Origin: Nitrososphaerota archaeon
GTDB lineage: Archaea; Thermoproteota; Nitrososphaeria; Nitrososphaerales; Nitrosopumilaceae
Assembly (NCBI GenBank): GCA_028867675.1
Contig: JAGWGA010000008.1
Location: 1-56,117, forward strand
Direction: 5' to 3'
Length of the DNA: 56,117 nt
Below, one piece after another: positions 17,233-25,273 of the stretch (the stretch's first letter is position 1; each line of letters begins with the position of its first letter). Below the pieces are notes generated by a model. That model ran no database searches and was not told the origin of the DNA. It saw nothing but the letters and a program-made list of their open reading frames with translations. A program made the position numbers and the translations under genes.

Positions 17233-18021
17233 TTATTTTGAGAGAAATCTAATCACCAACTCTGATAGTTTTTCTGGGTCTTCAACATATGGAGAATGTC
17301 CACATCCTTCCATTGGGATGAATTCACAGTTATTAATCGATGAAACAAATTGTTGAGAATATTCAAAGGGTATGAGATTGTCTTCTTTCCCCCAGATTAG
17401 TAAAACTGGGGTAGTAATTTTTCCTAGTTTTTCGCAAATATCTGGTGCATTCTTTAACCCTAAAAGTGTAGATAGAAATACCATCTTTGCGTTTGGTCTA
17501 GACATGTTGTTTACAAATCTCTCAATTGATATCTCTGATACCTGTTTGCCTGGTCCAACCATCATTTGATATGCCGTTTTTACAGATTCCTTGGTAGGAT
17601 AGAGTGCAGCCATGGTATACGCATCTAATGTTGGTGTTGACTTTCTCATAATTCCTGCAGGAGATATGAGAACTATTTTTTCTATAATTGAACTCTGAGT
17701 TGCGGCACATTCTGCAACTATCTGACCTCCAAGCGATGTTCCAATCATGTATGTTTTCTTTATTCCAAGAGTCTCCATAAAATCAAAAACAAATTTTACA
17801 AAGAATTCTGGAGTATAGTCTACAGAAGGCTTGTCACTTTGACCATATCCAATAAGATCTGGTGCAAAAATGTGATATTTTCTACTCAAATGAGGTATTA
17901 GATTACTCCATCTCTCTGCATATCCTCCAAGTCCGTGCATTAAAATTAGATTTTGATTGGAGTGACCCTCTTCCAAATATCTTATTTTATTTCTATTAAC
18001 TGTGAGGAATTTCTCATCCAT
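17233..18021 (-). CDS. Alpha/beta hydrolase
   Basis: A 262-residue serine hydrolase. The oxyanion motif is MHGLGGYAERW, the nucleophile Ser96 is in the elbow GTSLGG, the acid is about Asp214 (WGKEDNLIP) and His242 lies in GCGHSPYVEDPEKL: a complete triad in the usual order. It is the size and layout of esterases and haloperoxidase-like hydrolases. Its gene is next to the phasin and phaEC genes, so a role in hydrolysing PHA oligomers is possible, but sequence alone does not show substrate. Its start is at ATG 18021. Confidence 0.92.
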   Translation of the reverse strand: MDEKFLTVNRNKIRYLEEGHSNQNLILMHGLGGYAERWSNLIPHLSRKYHIFAPDLIGYGQSDKPSVDYTPEFFVKFVFDFMETLGIKKTYMIGTSLGGQIVAECAATQSSIIEKIVLISPAGIMRKSTPTLDAYTMAALYPTKESVKTAYQMMVGPGKQVSEISIERFVNNMSRPNAKMVFLSTLLGLKNAPDICEKLGKITTPVLLIWGKEDNLIPFEYSQQFVSSINNCEFIPMEGCGHSPYVEDPEKLSELVIRFLSK

Positions 18022-18117
18022 CTGTCATTTTTGGGGTTTTACAAACGAAATAAGTTTTTAGCGATATTAGTTATGACTATATCGATAAAGCCTTCTAACT
18101 AAAAAGATCGATAATCT

Positions 18118-18558
18118 TTAAGCTCTCTTTGGAATTAAGGCCGAAGTGTACTCTAACATCTTGGCATATGATGATAGCATAAGTTTCACATAATCATCAT
18201 ATGTTTTCATTGCTGACATGGTGTTGTTAACAACCATCTTTTGAAAATTGTTTACCATGTCGATATCTGAGATCGCAGACTTTGTGAAGACTCTGAGATA
18301 TTTATCAAAACCTTCAATTGCTTTTTGATCCACTCCCATCTTGTCAAGCAATTCTTTTTCAGCAATATAGCATGTCCCAAAAAAGTCTCTTGCAATACGC
18401 AAATATTCTGCTTGTAAATCTGCAAAACTTTCAATATATGACGGCAGAAGACTCTCAATTTTCATTATTACCTCATTTGTATTATCTCTCAATACATCAC
18501 ACACTGACAATGTAGGAGTATTCTCAGTCTTTTTTTCTTGGGATTCTGCTTGATACAA
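18118..18558 (-). CDS. Phasin-like PHA granule protein
   Basis: A 146-residue, wholly helical protein with long amphipathic helices and no catalytic motif (for example LPSYIESFADLQAEYLRIAR and FQKMVVNNTMSAMKTYDDYV). This matches the phasin fold, which coats polyhydroxyalkanoate granules. It is divergent from phaE, sharing an 86-98 base promoter region, which supports the assignment. The first 25 residues are polar and disordered. Its TATA-like box (TTGTTAAAAGG on this strand) is about 30 bases before the start. Confidence 0.72.
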   Translation of the reverse strand: MYQAESQEKKTENTPTLSVCDVLRDNTNEVIMKIESLLPSYIESFADLQAEYLRIARDFFGTCYIAEKELLDKMGVDQKAIEGFDKYLRVFTKSAISDIDMVNNFQKMVVNNTMSAMKTYDDYVKLMLSSYAKMLEYTSALIPKRA

Positions 18559-18656
18559 TGATTAAATTACACATTTCGTCCTTTTAACAATTTGTTTACC
18601 AGCATTGATAACGAGCAATCTCTATATGTATAGAAATCTATTTTATGCTACTATCT

Positions 18657-19223
18657 ATGTCTCTTCCTCAAGATGTAAAAAAGTCACTTGCTGAGTACAA
18701 GCACACATCCTTATTCTGGACTGACTTGCTATACTTGATGTCAAATAGACAACAAACTATCACTGCCACAGGTCCCTTTAGAAAACTGGCCGTTAATGCC
18801 AAAAAGATATCCACTGAAACAATTGAGATGAACGAAGACATGACTGAGTTTAACACTAGGCTTTCTGAATATTATAAACAGCTAAATGATACATGGAATG
18901 AAGCTCAAAAAGAGTATACAAGAAAAGTACCAGAACTTCCAAATGATACTGAAAATATGGAAGCATCCAAGCGTATATGGATTGATATATTTGAAAATTA
19001 CTTTACAAGGCTCTTTGACTCGGCTAATTTTTCTGAAAACTTTGGCAAGCTTGTAACCGGCGAACTTGAAATCGCAAAGCATTGGAATAACATGACTTCA
19101 ACACTTCTTGAAAGCGCAAACATGCCCACTAAGAAGGATATGGATGAAGTGTACAAAGAATTACACTCTTTGCGAAAAAGAGTTGCCAAACTTGAAAAAA
19201 TATCCAATAAAGGAGGGATTTAA
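18657..19223 (+). CDS. phaE: Class III PHA synthase subunit PhaE
   Basis: A helical protein of 188 residues, partner of PhaC in the class III/archaeal PHA synthase. The start at 18657 fits a TATA box (CTATATGTATAG, centre about 18626); an ATG at 18645 in the same frame would place the start too close to it. The body contains the FENYFTRLFDSANFSENFGKL region and ends in a coiled coil (MDEVYKELHSLRKRVAKLEK), the typical PhaE tail. It stops three bases before phaC, so the two are translated together. PhaE is needed for activity and granule attachment in known class III systems. Confidence 0.87.
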   Translation: MSLPQDVKKSLAEYKHTSLFWTDLLYLMSNRQQTITATGPFRKLAVNAKKISTETIEMNEDMTEFNTRLSEYYKQLNDTWNEAQKEYTRKVPELPNDTENMEASKRIWIDIFENYFTRLFDSANFSENFGKLVTGELEIAKHWNNMTSTLLESANMPTKKDMDEVYKELHSLRKRVAKLEKISNKGGI

Positions 19224-19226
19224 CAA

Positions 19227-20297
19227 ATGGCAAACGAGATTAGGGTAGACGCAAAATTATTGGCAGAATTTATCAAACTAAACAAGAATATAATGGAGGC
19301 TCCTAGTCTTGCACAATCTCTTGAAGAGATTGATCTTGAGATTACACCATACGAAGTTGTATATTCGGAAGGTAAAGTTAGATTACTTCACTTTAGTCCA
19401 CTAGCTACCAAACAAGTCAAAACTCCGCTGGTTATTGCATATGCTTTGATCAATCGGTTTCACATTTTGGATATACATCCAAAAAAGAGTTGGGTTAGAA
19501 GTCTACTAAATCAGGGAATCGATCTATATTTGATTGACTGGGGAACGCCAACTCAAATTAATCGACATGAAGGATTTGATGATTATGTAAATGGTTACAT
19601 GGATAACTGCATAGATTTTGTTAGAAAAGAATCCATGTCTGATAAAGTATCATTGCAGGGATATTGTACTGGAGGAACGCTTGCTACTGTATATGCCTCA
19701 CTTTATCCTGAAAAAATTAAAAATCTAATTCTTACTGCTCCTGTAATTGATGGAAGAAGAGATAGTACAGTTGTATCAAATCTTGCAAAACACATGGATG
19801 TTGACAAGCTAGTAGAAACTGTAGGAAACATGCCTCCTGAATTGATGTACTATGTGTTCTCAATTCTCAAACCTTTTGAGCAGGGTTTTGAAAAATATCT
19901 CAATTTCTTCAAAAATATCCATGATAAAGACTATGTTGAGAACTTTATTCGCGTAGAAAAATGGGTTTCAGATACCCCTCCAATTCCTGGAGAACTATTT
20001 CGGCAATGGATAAAGGATGTTTATCAAGAAAATCTCCTAATCAATAACCGCATGTATGTTGGAGGAAAAATTGTATCTTTGAAAAACATTACGATGCCTC
20101 TTCTGACCCAGGTTGCTGTAGGTGATCACCTTGTATCTCCTGAGTGTAGCATGCCTATTCATTATGCAGTATCAAGTGAAGATAAAACTCTGAAAATATA
20201 CCCAACAGGACATGTTGGTATGATAGCAAGTTCGTTTTCTCAAAAAAAAGTTCTTCCTGAATTTGCTCAATGGCTAACTGAAAGATCTGATAAATAA
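19227..20297 (+). CDS. phaC: Class III poly(hydroxyalkanoate) synthase PhaC
   Basis: A 356-residue synthase that polymerises (R)-3-hydroxyacyl-CoA into PHA storage polyester at granule surfaces. The lipase-box-like motif is GYCTGG with the nucleophile Cys147; the acid is Asp300 (VGDHLVSPE) and the base His329 (TGHVGM), matching the Cys-Asp-His triad of class III enzymes of similar length. A conserved LIDWGTP and DDYVNGYMDNCID stretch is present. It follows phaE by three bases, with the SD-like AGGAGG in the end of phaE. The monomer supply genes (ketothiolase, acetoacetyl-CoA reductase) are not here; the 3HP/4HB carbon cycle of these archaea could supply 3-hydroxybutyryl-CoA. Confidence 0.95.
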   Translation: MANEIRVDAKLLAEFIKLNKNIMEAPSLAQSLEEIDLEITPYEVVYSEGKVRLLHFSPLATKQVKTPLVIAYALINRFHILDIHPKKSWVRSLLNQGIDLYLIDWGTPTQINRHEGFDDYVNGYMDNCIDFVRKESMSDKVSLQGYCTGGTLATVYASLYPEKIKNLILTAPVIDGRRDSTVVSNLAKHMDVDKLVETVGNMPPELMYYVFSILKPFEQGFEKYLNFFKNIHDKDYVENFIRVEKWVSDTPPIPGELFRQWIKDVYQENLLINNRMYVGGKIVSLKNITMPLLTQVAVGDHLVSPECSMPIHYAVSSEDKTLKIYPTGHVGMIASSFSQKKVLPEFAQWLTERSDK

Positions 20298-20301
20298 AAA
20301 A

Positions 20302-20319
20302 GAAAAAAGATTATTTTTC
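20302..20319. terminator. Bidirectional terminator between phaC and phasin gene
   Basis: GAAAAA and TTTTTC form a 6-bp stem with a 6-base loop between the convergent phaC and phasin genes. It gives an oligo-T run on either strand, which suits termination from both sides. Confidence 0.5.
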
Positions 20320-20732
20320 TAGTTCCTGCTTGGTGTCCATGCGGAGAACCATGATTGCAATATACTTGCATCCATATTTGTGAATGCTTTTAGGTTATCA
20401 TTGAATGTCTTAATGTTTTGTCTTGCTGCTTCCATTGCTGCTAGTACTGCCTTGTTTTGTACAGAGCTAGTTTTTACGATTTCCTCTGTTGCGTCATTGA
20501 TTGCTTTGAGGTATGTTGGTGGAAGATTTGCATTAAAGCCACTCTTTGTTGCTGTTTCTTGCTGGAATTCAAGTGCTGTTTCTACTGCATTTCTGTACGC
20601 ACTTGCGAATTCTTGCTGAAGATTAGAGATTGCTTGAATGTATTGTGTTACATTTTTCTCTGCTTCTTCGAAATAACGATTTACATTCTGCTTGTATACT
20701 GTGTATGCTTCTTTTGTTTCTGCTTTGCTCAT
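20319..20732 (-). CDS. Phasin (PhaP-like)
   Basis: A 137-residue alpha-helical protein, SKAETKEAYTVYKQNVNRY at the start, with regular amphipathic spacing and the FQQETATKSGF region, lacking Cys and any motif for catalysis. Its start overlaps the end of the AbrB-phasin gene by four bases (ATGA-type coupling), so both are made from one message. In haloarchaea the AbrB-like regulator phaR and the phasin phaP form such an operon next to phaEC; the same arrangement is seen here. The position and helix content make a granule protein the best call. Confidence 0.8.
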   Translation of the reverse strand: MSKAETKEAYTVYKQNVNRYFEEAEKNVTQYIQAISNLQQEFASAYRNAVETALEFQQETATKSGFNANLPPTYLKAINDATEEIVKTSSVQNKAVLAAMEAARQNIKTFNDNLKAFTNMDASILQSWFSAWTPSRN

Positions 20733-21148
20733 TTTTTCACCTCCGGGTGTGATTTGCTTTTGTGAATTGGAACTACAATTACTTGGACCAAATCATTTTC
20801 TTTAATTCCGATTGCCTCTCTTTCTGCTTCAGGTATGGAAATGCGTCCATTACTTCCAACTGAGGTTTTGAATGCCCCCCAAGATGAAAATTGTGGTAGA
20901 TTCTGTGCAAGGTTGAACCAATTGTACATTGCCTTTGATCCAGACTCTGCAAAATTTTGTACCAAATCTGATTGTGCACGAGTAGTTTTATCGGCCATCT
21001 CTTTTAATGTCTCAAGTGGATTGGATTGATTTGAACGGTTCATCATATCGCCAAATGTTCTCATAAAGTCCATCTGGGCTTTGCCGCTTCGTTGAATCCA
21101 TTCTCTGAACATAATGGTTGGGTCGGGTTGGTCGTAGTTACCAGTCAT
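20729..21148 (-). CDS. AbrB-domain granule protein, PhaR-like (phasin-AbrB fusion)
   Basis: A 139-residue protein in two parts. Residues 1-88 are helical and phasin-like (MDFMRTFGDMMNRSN, MYNWFNLAQNLPQF). Residues 93-130 are a SpoVT-AbrB swapped-hairpin DNA-binding domain, with the conserved VGSNGRISIPEAEREAIGIK core. In Haloferax mediterranei PhaR is an AbrB-type protein that binds both PHA granules and the promoter of its own operon with phaP; the domain make-up and operon here suggest the same dual role. A palindrome overlaps the start codon and could be its operator. The AbrB domain is at the C-terminal end here. Confidence 0.85.
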   Translation of the reverse strand: MTGNYDQPDPTIMFREWIQRSGKAQMDFMRTFGDMMNRSNQSNPLETLKEMADKTTRAQSDLVQNFAESGSKAMYNWFNLAQNLPQFSSWGAFKTSVGSNGRISIPEAEREAIGIKENDLVQVIVVPIHKSKSHPEVKK

Positions 21149-21164
21149 TGGTAATGATAACCAA
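21148..21164. promoter_or_regulatory. Imperfect palindrome over the AbrB-phasin start
   Basis: TTGGTAATGATAACCAA has 7 of 8 base pairs matched around a central G. It overlaps the start codon of the AbrB-phasin gene (21146-21148) and lies downstream of the shared TATA box, where a bound repressor would block that gene. It is a candidate self-regulatory site. Confidence 0.5.
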
Positions 21165-21169
21165 CCAAA

Positions 21170-21180
21170 GGTATATAACC
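21170..21180. promoter_or_regulatory. Symmetric TATA box shared by two divergent genes
   Basis: GGTATATAACC is nearly its own reverse complement. Its centre is about 27 bases from the ATG of the AbrB-phasin gene on the minus strand and about 28 bases from the ATG of the aldehyde dehydrogenase on the plus strand. Both distances fit leaderless archaeal transcription, so one TATA box may serve both directions. Confidence 0.65.
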
Positions 21181-21202
21181 GTATTGCTTAGAATCACATT
21201 TG

Positions 21203-22591
21203 ATGTCTATTAAGACAATCAATCCTGCCACTGAAGAGATAATCAAAGAGTATCCTGTCATTACAGAATCTGAACTTAAAAATAAAATTACAAAGTCACG
21301 AGAGGCATTTTCAAAATGGAAAGTTGATCCAAAGAAAAGATCAATGTTTTTACATCTTCTTTCTGAAGAACTTAGAAAAAATAAAGAATATCTTGCAAAG
21401 ATAGCTACGCAAGAGATGGGCAAGCCACTAAAAGAATCTCTAGCAGAAGTAGAGAAATGTGCTTGGGCCATGGAGTTTTACGGAGATAACGGTGAAGTCT
21501 TTCTAAATCAAGAAGTAATTAACACAGATGCACGAAAGAGTTTCATTTCTTTTGAACCAATAGGAATTATTGCAAGTATCATGCCATGGAACTTTCCATA
21601 CTGGCAAGCATTACGATTTGCAGCTCCATCGCTTATGGCTGGAAATACTATCGTTCTCAAGCCTGCAAGTGTAACTATGCAATGTGGAATTGAAATGGAA
21701 AACATGTTTGTAAAAGCAGGATTTCCAGAAGGAATTTTTCAAACTTTGATTAGTGATTCAAAGATGGCTGAAAAATTAATTGATTCAGATGTTAATGCAG
21801 TAACATTTACTGGAAGTAATTTGGTAGGAGCCAAAGTTGCTCAAAGAGCATCCTCACAAATTAAAAAATGTGTCTTGGAATTGGGAGGAAGTGATCCGTT
21901 CATTGTCTGCTCTGACGCTGATGTGGAAAAGGCTTCTACCGGTGCTGTCAAGGGAAGATTCATCAATTGCGGTCAAAGTTGTATTGCATCAAAGAGATTT
22001 TTTGTTGTAAAAAACGCAGCAGCAGAATTTATTGAAAAGTTTGTTCAAAAAGTTGAAAAGCTAAACGTTGGAGATCCGATGTCTGATACAACTGACATGG
22101 GACCACTTGTTAATGCTGATGGGTTACATAGAATTGAAGAACTTGTAAAAGATGCCGTTAACAAGGGTGCCAATGTTCTCACAGGTGGAAAACGACTCAA
22201 AAGTAAGGGCTATTTTTACGCACCCACTGTTATTGACAAAGTCACTCCTGACATGCTAGTGGCTCATGAGGAGACCTTTGGACCAGTAGCACCTGTTACT
22301 ATAGTAGAAGATGAGGCTGAAGCAATTAAACTGGCAAACTCGTCTCAGTATGGGCTTGGGGCAAGCATCTGGACCAAAAATTTGGACAAGGCAGAAAAAC
22401 TATCAAGACAGGTAGAATCTGGCATTGTTACCGTAAACAATGTGGTAATATCTGATCCCAGGATTCCATTTGGTGGAGTAAAACAAAGTGGCTTTGGACG
22501 AGAATTATCAAGATATGGAATGCTGGAATTTGTTAACATGAAATCTGTAAGATATTATGATCAGCTTGTTTTGCATCACCGCGTAGAATAA
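21203..22591 (+). CDS. NAD(P)-dependent aldehyde dehydrogenase, succinate-semialdehyde type
   Basis: A 462-residue aldehyde dehydrogenase. Catalytic Cys260 is in the GQSCIASKR motif, the general base Glu226 in LELGGSDP, the cofactor segment is MPWNFPYW with VLKPA, and the NAD loop TFTGSN is present. The length and motifs fit the succinate-semialdehyde dehydrogenase group. In ammonia-oxidising archaea a protein of this type has been proposed for a step of the hydroxypropionate/hydroxybutyrate cycle (succinyl-CoA reduction), a role I recall but cannot test here. It uses the ATG at 21203, one codon after a TTG. It shares its promoter with the phasin operon. Confidence 0.9.
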   Translation: MSIKTINPATEEIIKEYPVITESELKNKITKSREAFSKWKVDPKKRSMFLHLLSEELRKNKEYLAKIATQEMGKPLKESLAEVEKCAWAMEFYGDNGEVFLNQEVINTDARKSFISFEPIGIIASIMPWNFPYWQALRFAAPSLMAGNTIVLKPASVTMQCGIEMENMFVKAGFPEGIFQTLISDSKMAEKLIDSDVNAVTFTGSNLVGAKVAQRASSQIKKCVLELGGSDPFIVCSDADVEKASTGAVKGRFINCGQSCIASKRFFVVKNAAAEFIEKFVQKVEKLNVGDPMSDTTDMGPLVNADGLHRIEELVKDAVNKGANVLTGGKRLKSKGYFYAPTVIDKVTPDMLVAHEETFGPVAPVTIVEDEAEAIKLANSSQYGLGASIWTKNLDKAEKLSRQVESGIVTVNNVVISDPRIPFGGVKQSGFGRELSRYGMLEFVNMKSVRYYDQLVLHHRVE

Positions 22592-22670
22592 TTTTAAAAA
22601 AACAATTCTAAACCCCTAGAATAATAAATTAGCTTGTCCTACTGCATGTTAACCCTATGATGTATTGTAG

Positions 22671-22699
22671 AATTGTTAAATATTTTAATTGTTAAATAT
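22671..22699. promoter_or_regulatory. Direct repeat over the promoter of a zinc-ribbon gene
   Basis: AATTGTTAAATAT occurs twice, at 22671-22683 and 22687-22699 (16-base period). The first copy includes a TATA-like element about 28 bases before the ATG at 22708. Such a tandem site could bind a regulator, perhaps the HxlR protein encoded just downstream. Confidence 0.45.
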
Positions 22700-22707
22700 A
22701 TGCGCAA

Positions 22708-22854
22708 ATGAGATTTGATACTTGTCGTCACTGTGGATATGAACTTCAAGCCTTGAAGACTTGTCTTGTATGTAGCAAACCATACAAGTTTTACTGCAAA
22801 TCATGTCTTAGAGAGAGTGAAGAACAGGTACACGATCTTTGCCTTGGCAAGTAA
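22708..22854 (+). CDS. Cysteine-rich small zinc-ribbon protein
   Basis: A 48-residue protein with CRHC (Cys6, Cys9), CLVC (Cys19, Cys22), CKSC (Cys30, Cys33) and a final Cys46. The spacing gives up to three metal knuckles: two sites of four cysteines would need eight, so one site may use His8 or His43. It resembles small stand-alone zinc fingers of archaea. It lies 78 bases before the HxlR gene on the same strand. The ATG at 22708 is well placed after the TATA-like repeat. Confidence 0.75.
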   Translation: MRFDTCRHCGYELQALKTCLVCSKPYKFYCKSCLRESEEQVHDLCLGK

Positions 22855-22932
22855 ATCTGTGATTTATTTTATTACATACTGAAAACTTCAAAAGATTAAT
22901 CAATGATGACAAGTACATAATTACTACTAGGT

Positions 22933-23292
22933 ATGAAAACAAGACTTCAAGAAGACCGTAAAGAAAACATGGATGTATCTTGTAGAGTCTTGAATATATG
23001 GCAAGTTCTAGGAAAAAGATGGGCCTTGCCAATATTGAAAAATCTTAGTACAAAAGAAGTGATAAGATTCAACGAATTAAAAAGAACGTTATCTGGAATT
23101 AGTAGTACTGCATTATCTGATAGGCTTGCAGATCTTGAAAAGGAAGGTCTAGTTTACAAAAAAATCTATCCTGAAGTTCCACTAAGGGTAGAGTACAGCA
23201 TGACAAAGCAAGCAAGAGAGCTTGAATCAATACTTGAAATTCTTGGCAAGTGGGCTGACAAGTGGGAATCTCACTCCAGAACAAAATCTTGA
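22933..23292 (+). CDS. HxlR-family winged-helix regulator
   Basis: A 119-residue transcription regulator. The HxlR signature is clear: CRVLNIWQVLGKRWALPIL, then the recognition region FNELKRTLSGISSTALSDRLADLEKEGL and the wing VPLRVEYSMT. The conserved Cys17 at the start is the redox-sensing residue in thiol-responsive HxlR proteins such as YodB/QorR. It could control the adjoining pirin, nitroreductase or zinc-ribbon genes, which fits a redox or quinone stress theme. It ends directly next to the convergent pirin stop. Confidence 0.93.
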   Translation: MKTRLQEDRKENMDVSCRVLNIWQVLGKRWALPILKNLSTKEVIRFNELKRTLSGISSTALSDRLADLEKEGLVYKKIYPEVPLRVEYSMTKQARELESILEILGKWADKWESHSRTKS

Positions 23293-24015
23293 CTATTGAT
23301 TTACTAGAAAATTTTCAGGCAAATCTATTAGAATAATCTCTGAAGGTTTTTGTGCAACGATGGAAATATTTTCATTTTCAATCATTGCAGAATCTCTAGT
23401 CTCCAAAGCTTGGTCATTTACTTTTACAGATCCATCTATTACAAACATATATGATTTTCTGTTTTCTTGTAATTTGTAATCTAGATGTTTGTTATTCTCT
23501 AATGAAGATGTGTACACCTTGACATCCTGATTTATTCTCAAGGTGTTTTCAACATTGGAATTTATTCCAGTTACAATAGGAAGTAGACTATTGAGCCTCT
23601 CGTCATTTGTAAATTTCCTCTGGTTCCATGAAGGTTTTAGACCTTTTTTCTCCGAGAGGATCCAGATTTGTAGCAATCTCAAAGGTTCAGTTTGAGAGGG
23701 ATTGTATTCAGAATGCATGATGCCAGAACCTGCAGTCATCGTTTGAATCTCGCCTTTTTTTATGATTCCGTGATTTCCTTGATTATCTTTGTGCTCAAGC
23801 TTCCCCTGTATCACATAGGTTATGATCTCCATGTCTCTGTGTGAATGTAAATCAAAGCCTGTGGCGGGTTGTACTATATCGTCATTGAAGACACGTAGTG
23901 GGCCGTAATTCATCTTGGTTGGATCAAAATAGTTTGCAAATGAAAAGTGATGGATAGTATCAAGCCAGTCCGTAACATTCCTATAATGTTGGTTTGATTT
24001 TGTAATTTTTATCAT
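23293..24015 (-). CDS. Pirin family protein
   Basis: A 240-residue bicupin of the pirin/YhhW group. The N-terminal cupin carries the metal motif DLHSHRDMEIITYVIQGKLEHKD with the ligands H-S-H and E, plus the later MTAGSGIMHSE motif. The C-terminal cupin is the degenerate one. YhhW and pirin can act as quercetin 2,3-dioxygenases or redox sensors; the natural substrate of archaeal members is not known. It is convergent with HxlR, with stop codons touching, and divergent from the nitroreductase gene. Confidence 0.93.
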   Translation of the reverse strand: MIKITKSNQHYRNVTDWLDTIHHFSFANYFDPTKMNYGPLRVFNDDIVQPATGFDLHSHRDMEIITYVIQGKLEHKDNQGNHGIIKKGEIQTMTAGSGIMHSEYNPSQTEPLRLLQIWILSEKKGLKPSWNQRKFTNDERLNSLLPIVTGINSNVENTLRINQDVKVYTSSLENNKHLDYKLQENRKSYMFVIDGSVKVNDQALETRDSAMIENENISIVAQKPSEIILIDLPENFLVNQ

Positions 24016-24179
24016 GAGTATATTACGTGATATTGATTATTAAATATGGTAGTAAAATTATACCTAGTGGCTTTTGTATACTATACTGAGTAAAAATTTC
24101 TCTACCGAGTAAACAATGATCTAGTCGTTTATTAGAAAATACTGCTAAACTTAAGTATCAAAGACTGTATTCGTAATTT

Positions 24180-24788
24180 ATGATAGATCCTAATGTGCAA
24201 AAAACAAGAAGCACAACATTTGAAATTAATGATCTTATAGTAAACAGATGGTCTCCAAGATCATTTTTGCCTGAAGAATTAAGTGATGAAACACTTTTTT
24301 CATTATTTGAAGCTGCAAGATGGGCTCCATCTTCATCAAATGGCCAACCTTGGAGATTTATCTTTGCAAAAAGAAATTCACAACACTGGAATGGTCTTTT
24401 CAATTTGCTTGTTGATTTTAACAAACAGTGGTGTGTAAATGCCTCTGCTTTGGTTGTTGTACTTGCAAAAAAAACCTTTGAACACAATGGCCAACCGATT
24501 AGTACAAGACAATTTGATACAGGCGCCGCATGGGAAAATCTTGCATTACAAGCAGTATCTGAAGGACTGATTACTCATGGTATGGCTGGATTTGATTATG
24601 AAAAAGCAAGAAAGGACTTGGCAGTACCTGATGATTATGAGGTTGTTGCAATGATTGCAATCGGAAAAGTTGGTCCAAAGGAAAAGTTATCTCCAGAACT
24701 TCAGACCCGTGAAGTTCCAAGTACTAGAAAACCATTATCAGAATTAGTGATGGAAGGCAAGTTTGGAAACAAGGCACAGTTGCCATGA
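24180..24788 (+). CDS. Nitroreductase family FMN-dependent oxidoreductase
   Basis: A 202-residue protein of the nitroreductase fold. The FMN-binding N-terminal signature is RWSPRSF followed by ARWAPSSSNGQPWRF. A second part has FDTGAAWENLALQA and VAMIAIGKV. These enzymes use NAD(P)H and FMN to reduce nitro compounds, quinones or enones. Its last four bases overlap the start of the next gene (ATGA), giving an operon with an F420-type oxidoreductase. A second nitroreductase lies at 51046. The gene has a likely promoter in the 165-base divergent gap before it. Confidence 0.93.
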   Translation: MIDPNVQKTRSTTFEINDLIVNRWSPRSFLPEELSDETLFSLFEAARWAPSSSNGQPWRFIFAKRNSQHWNGLFNLLVDFNKQWCVNASALVVVLAKKTFEHNGQPISTRQFDTGAAWENLALQAVSEGLITHGMAGFDYEKARKDLAVPDDYEVVAMIAIGKVGPKEKLSPELQTREVPSTRKPLSELVMEGKFGNKAQLP

Positions 24789-25198
24789 CTGATGTAGTAC
24801 AAATATCTCCAGATGTGACAAGACTCCTTGAGGACAAGAACTTGGCTTTTGTGGCTACCTTGATGAAAGATGGTTCTCCTCAGATAACTCCTACTTGGAT
24901 TGATCTGGTTGATGAAATGATTATTGTAAATACTGCTGAAGGTAGAACAAAACAAAAAAATGTTTCAAGGGATCCACGTGTTGGCATATCTATAGTTGAT
25001 AGAAATAATCCATACAACATGGTTACAATACATGGTAAAGTCATTGAACAGACAACTGTTGGTGCTGACAAACATGCAGACAAGATGGCAAAAAAATACC
25101 TTGAAGTTGACAAGTATCCATTTGCTGCGCCGGGAGAAAAGCGAATTCTTTTAAAAATTATTCCACAAAAAATATTCCACATGCCACCTCGATTGTAA
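24785..25198 (+). CDS. PPOX-class F420-dependent oxidoreductase
   Basis: A 137-residue split-barrel flavin/F420 protein. It begins with VTRLLEDKNLAFVATLMKDG, the usual first strands, and continues PQITPTWIDLV, TAEGRTKQKNV and DPRVGISIVDRNNPY, the cofactor-binding order of the F420-dependent PPOX family. Archaea of this group make F420, so F420H2 is a probable electron donor. Its start overlaps the nitroreductase end by four bases, so both are produced together. The substrate is unknown. Confidence 0.9.
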   Translation: MTDVVQISPDVTRLLEDKNLAFVATLMKDGSPQITPTWIDLVDEMIIVNTAEGRTKQKNVSRDPRVGISIVDRNNPYNMVTIHGKVIEQTTVGADKHADKMAKKYLEVDKYPFAAPGEKRILLKIIPQKIFHMPPRL

Positions 25199-25273
25199 TT
25201 GGCACTGCAGATCATTTCTTTTGTGCTAGTCTAGAAAATGATTAATACCTCCATATTGTGAGGTAATTTCATC

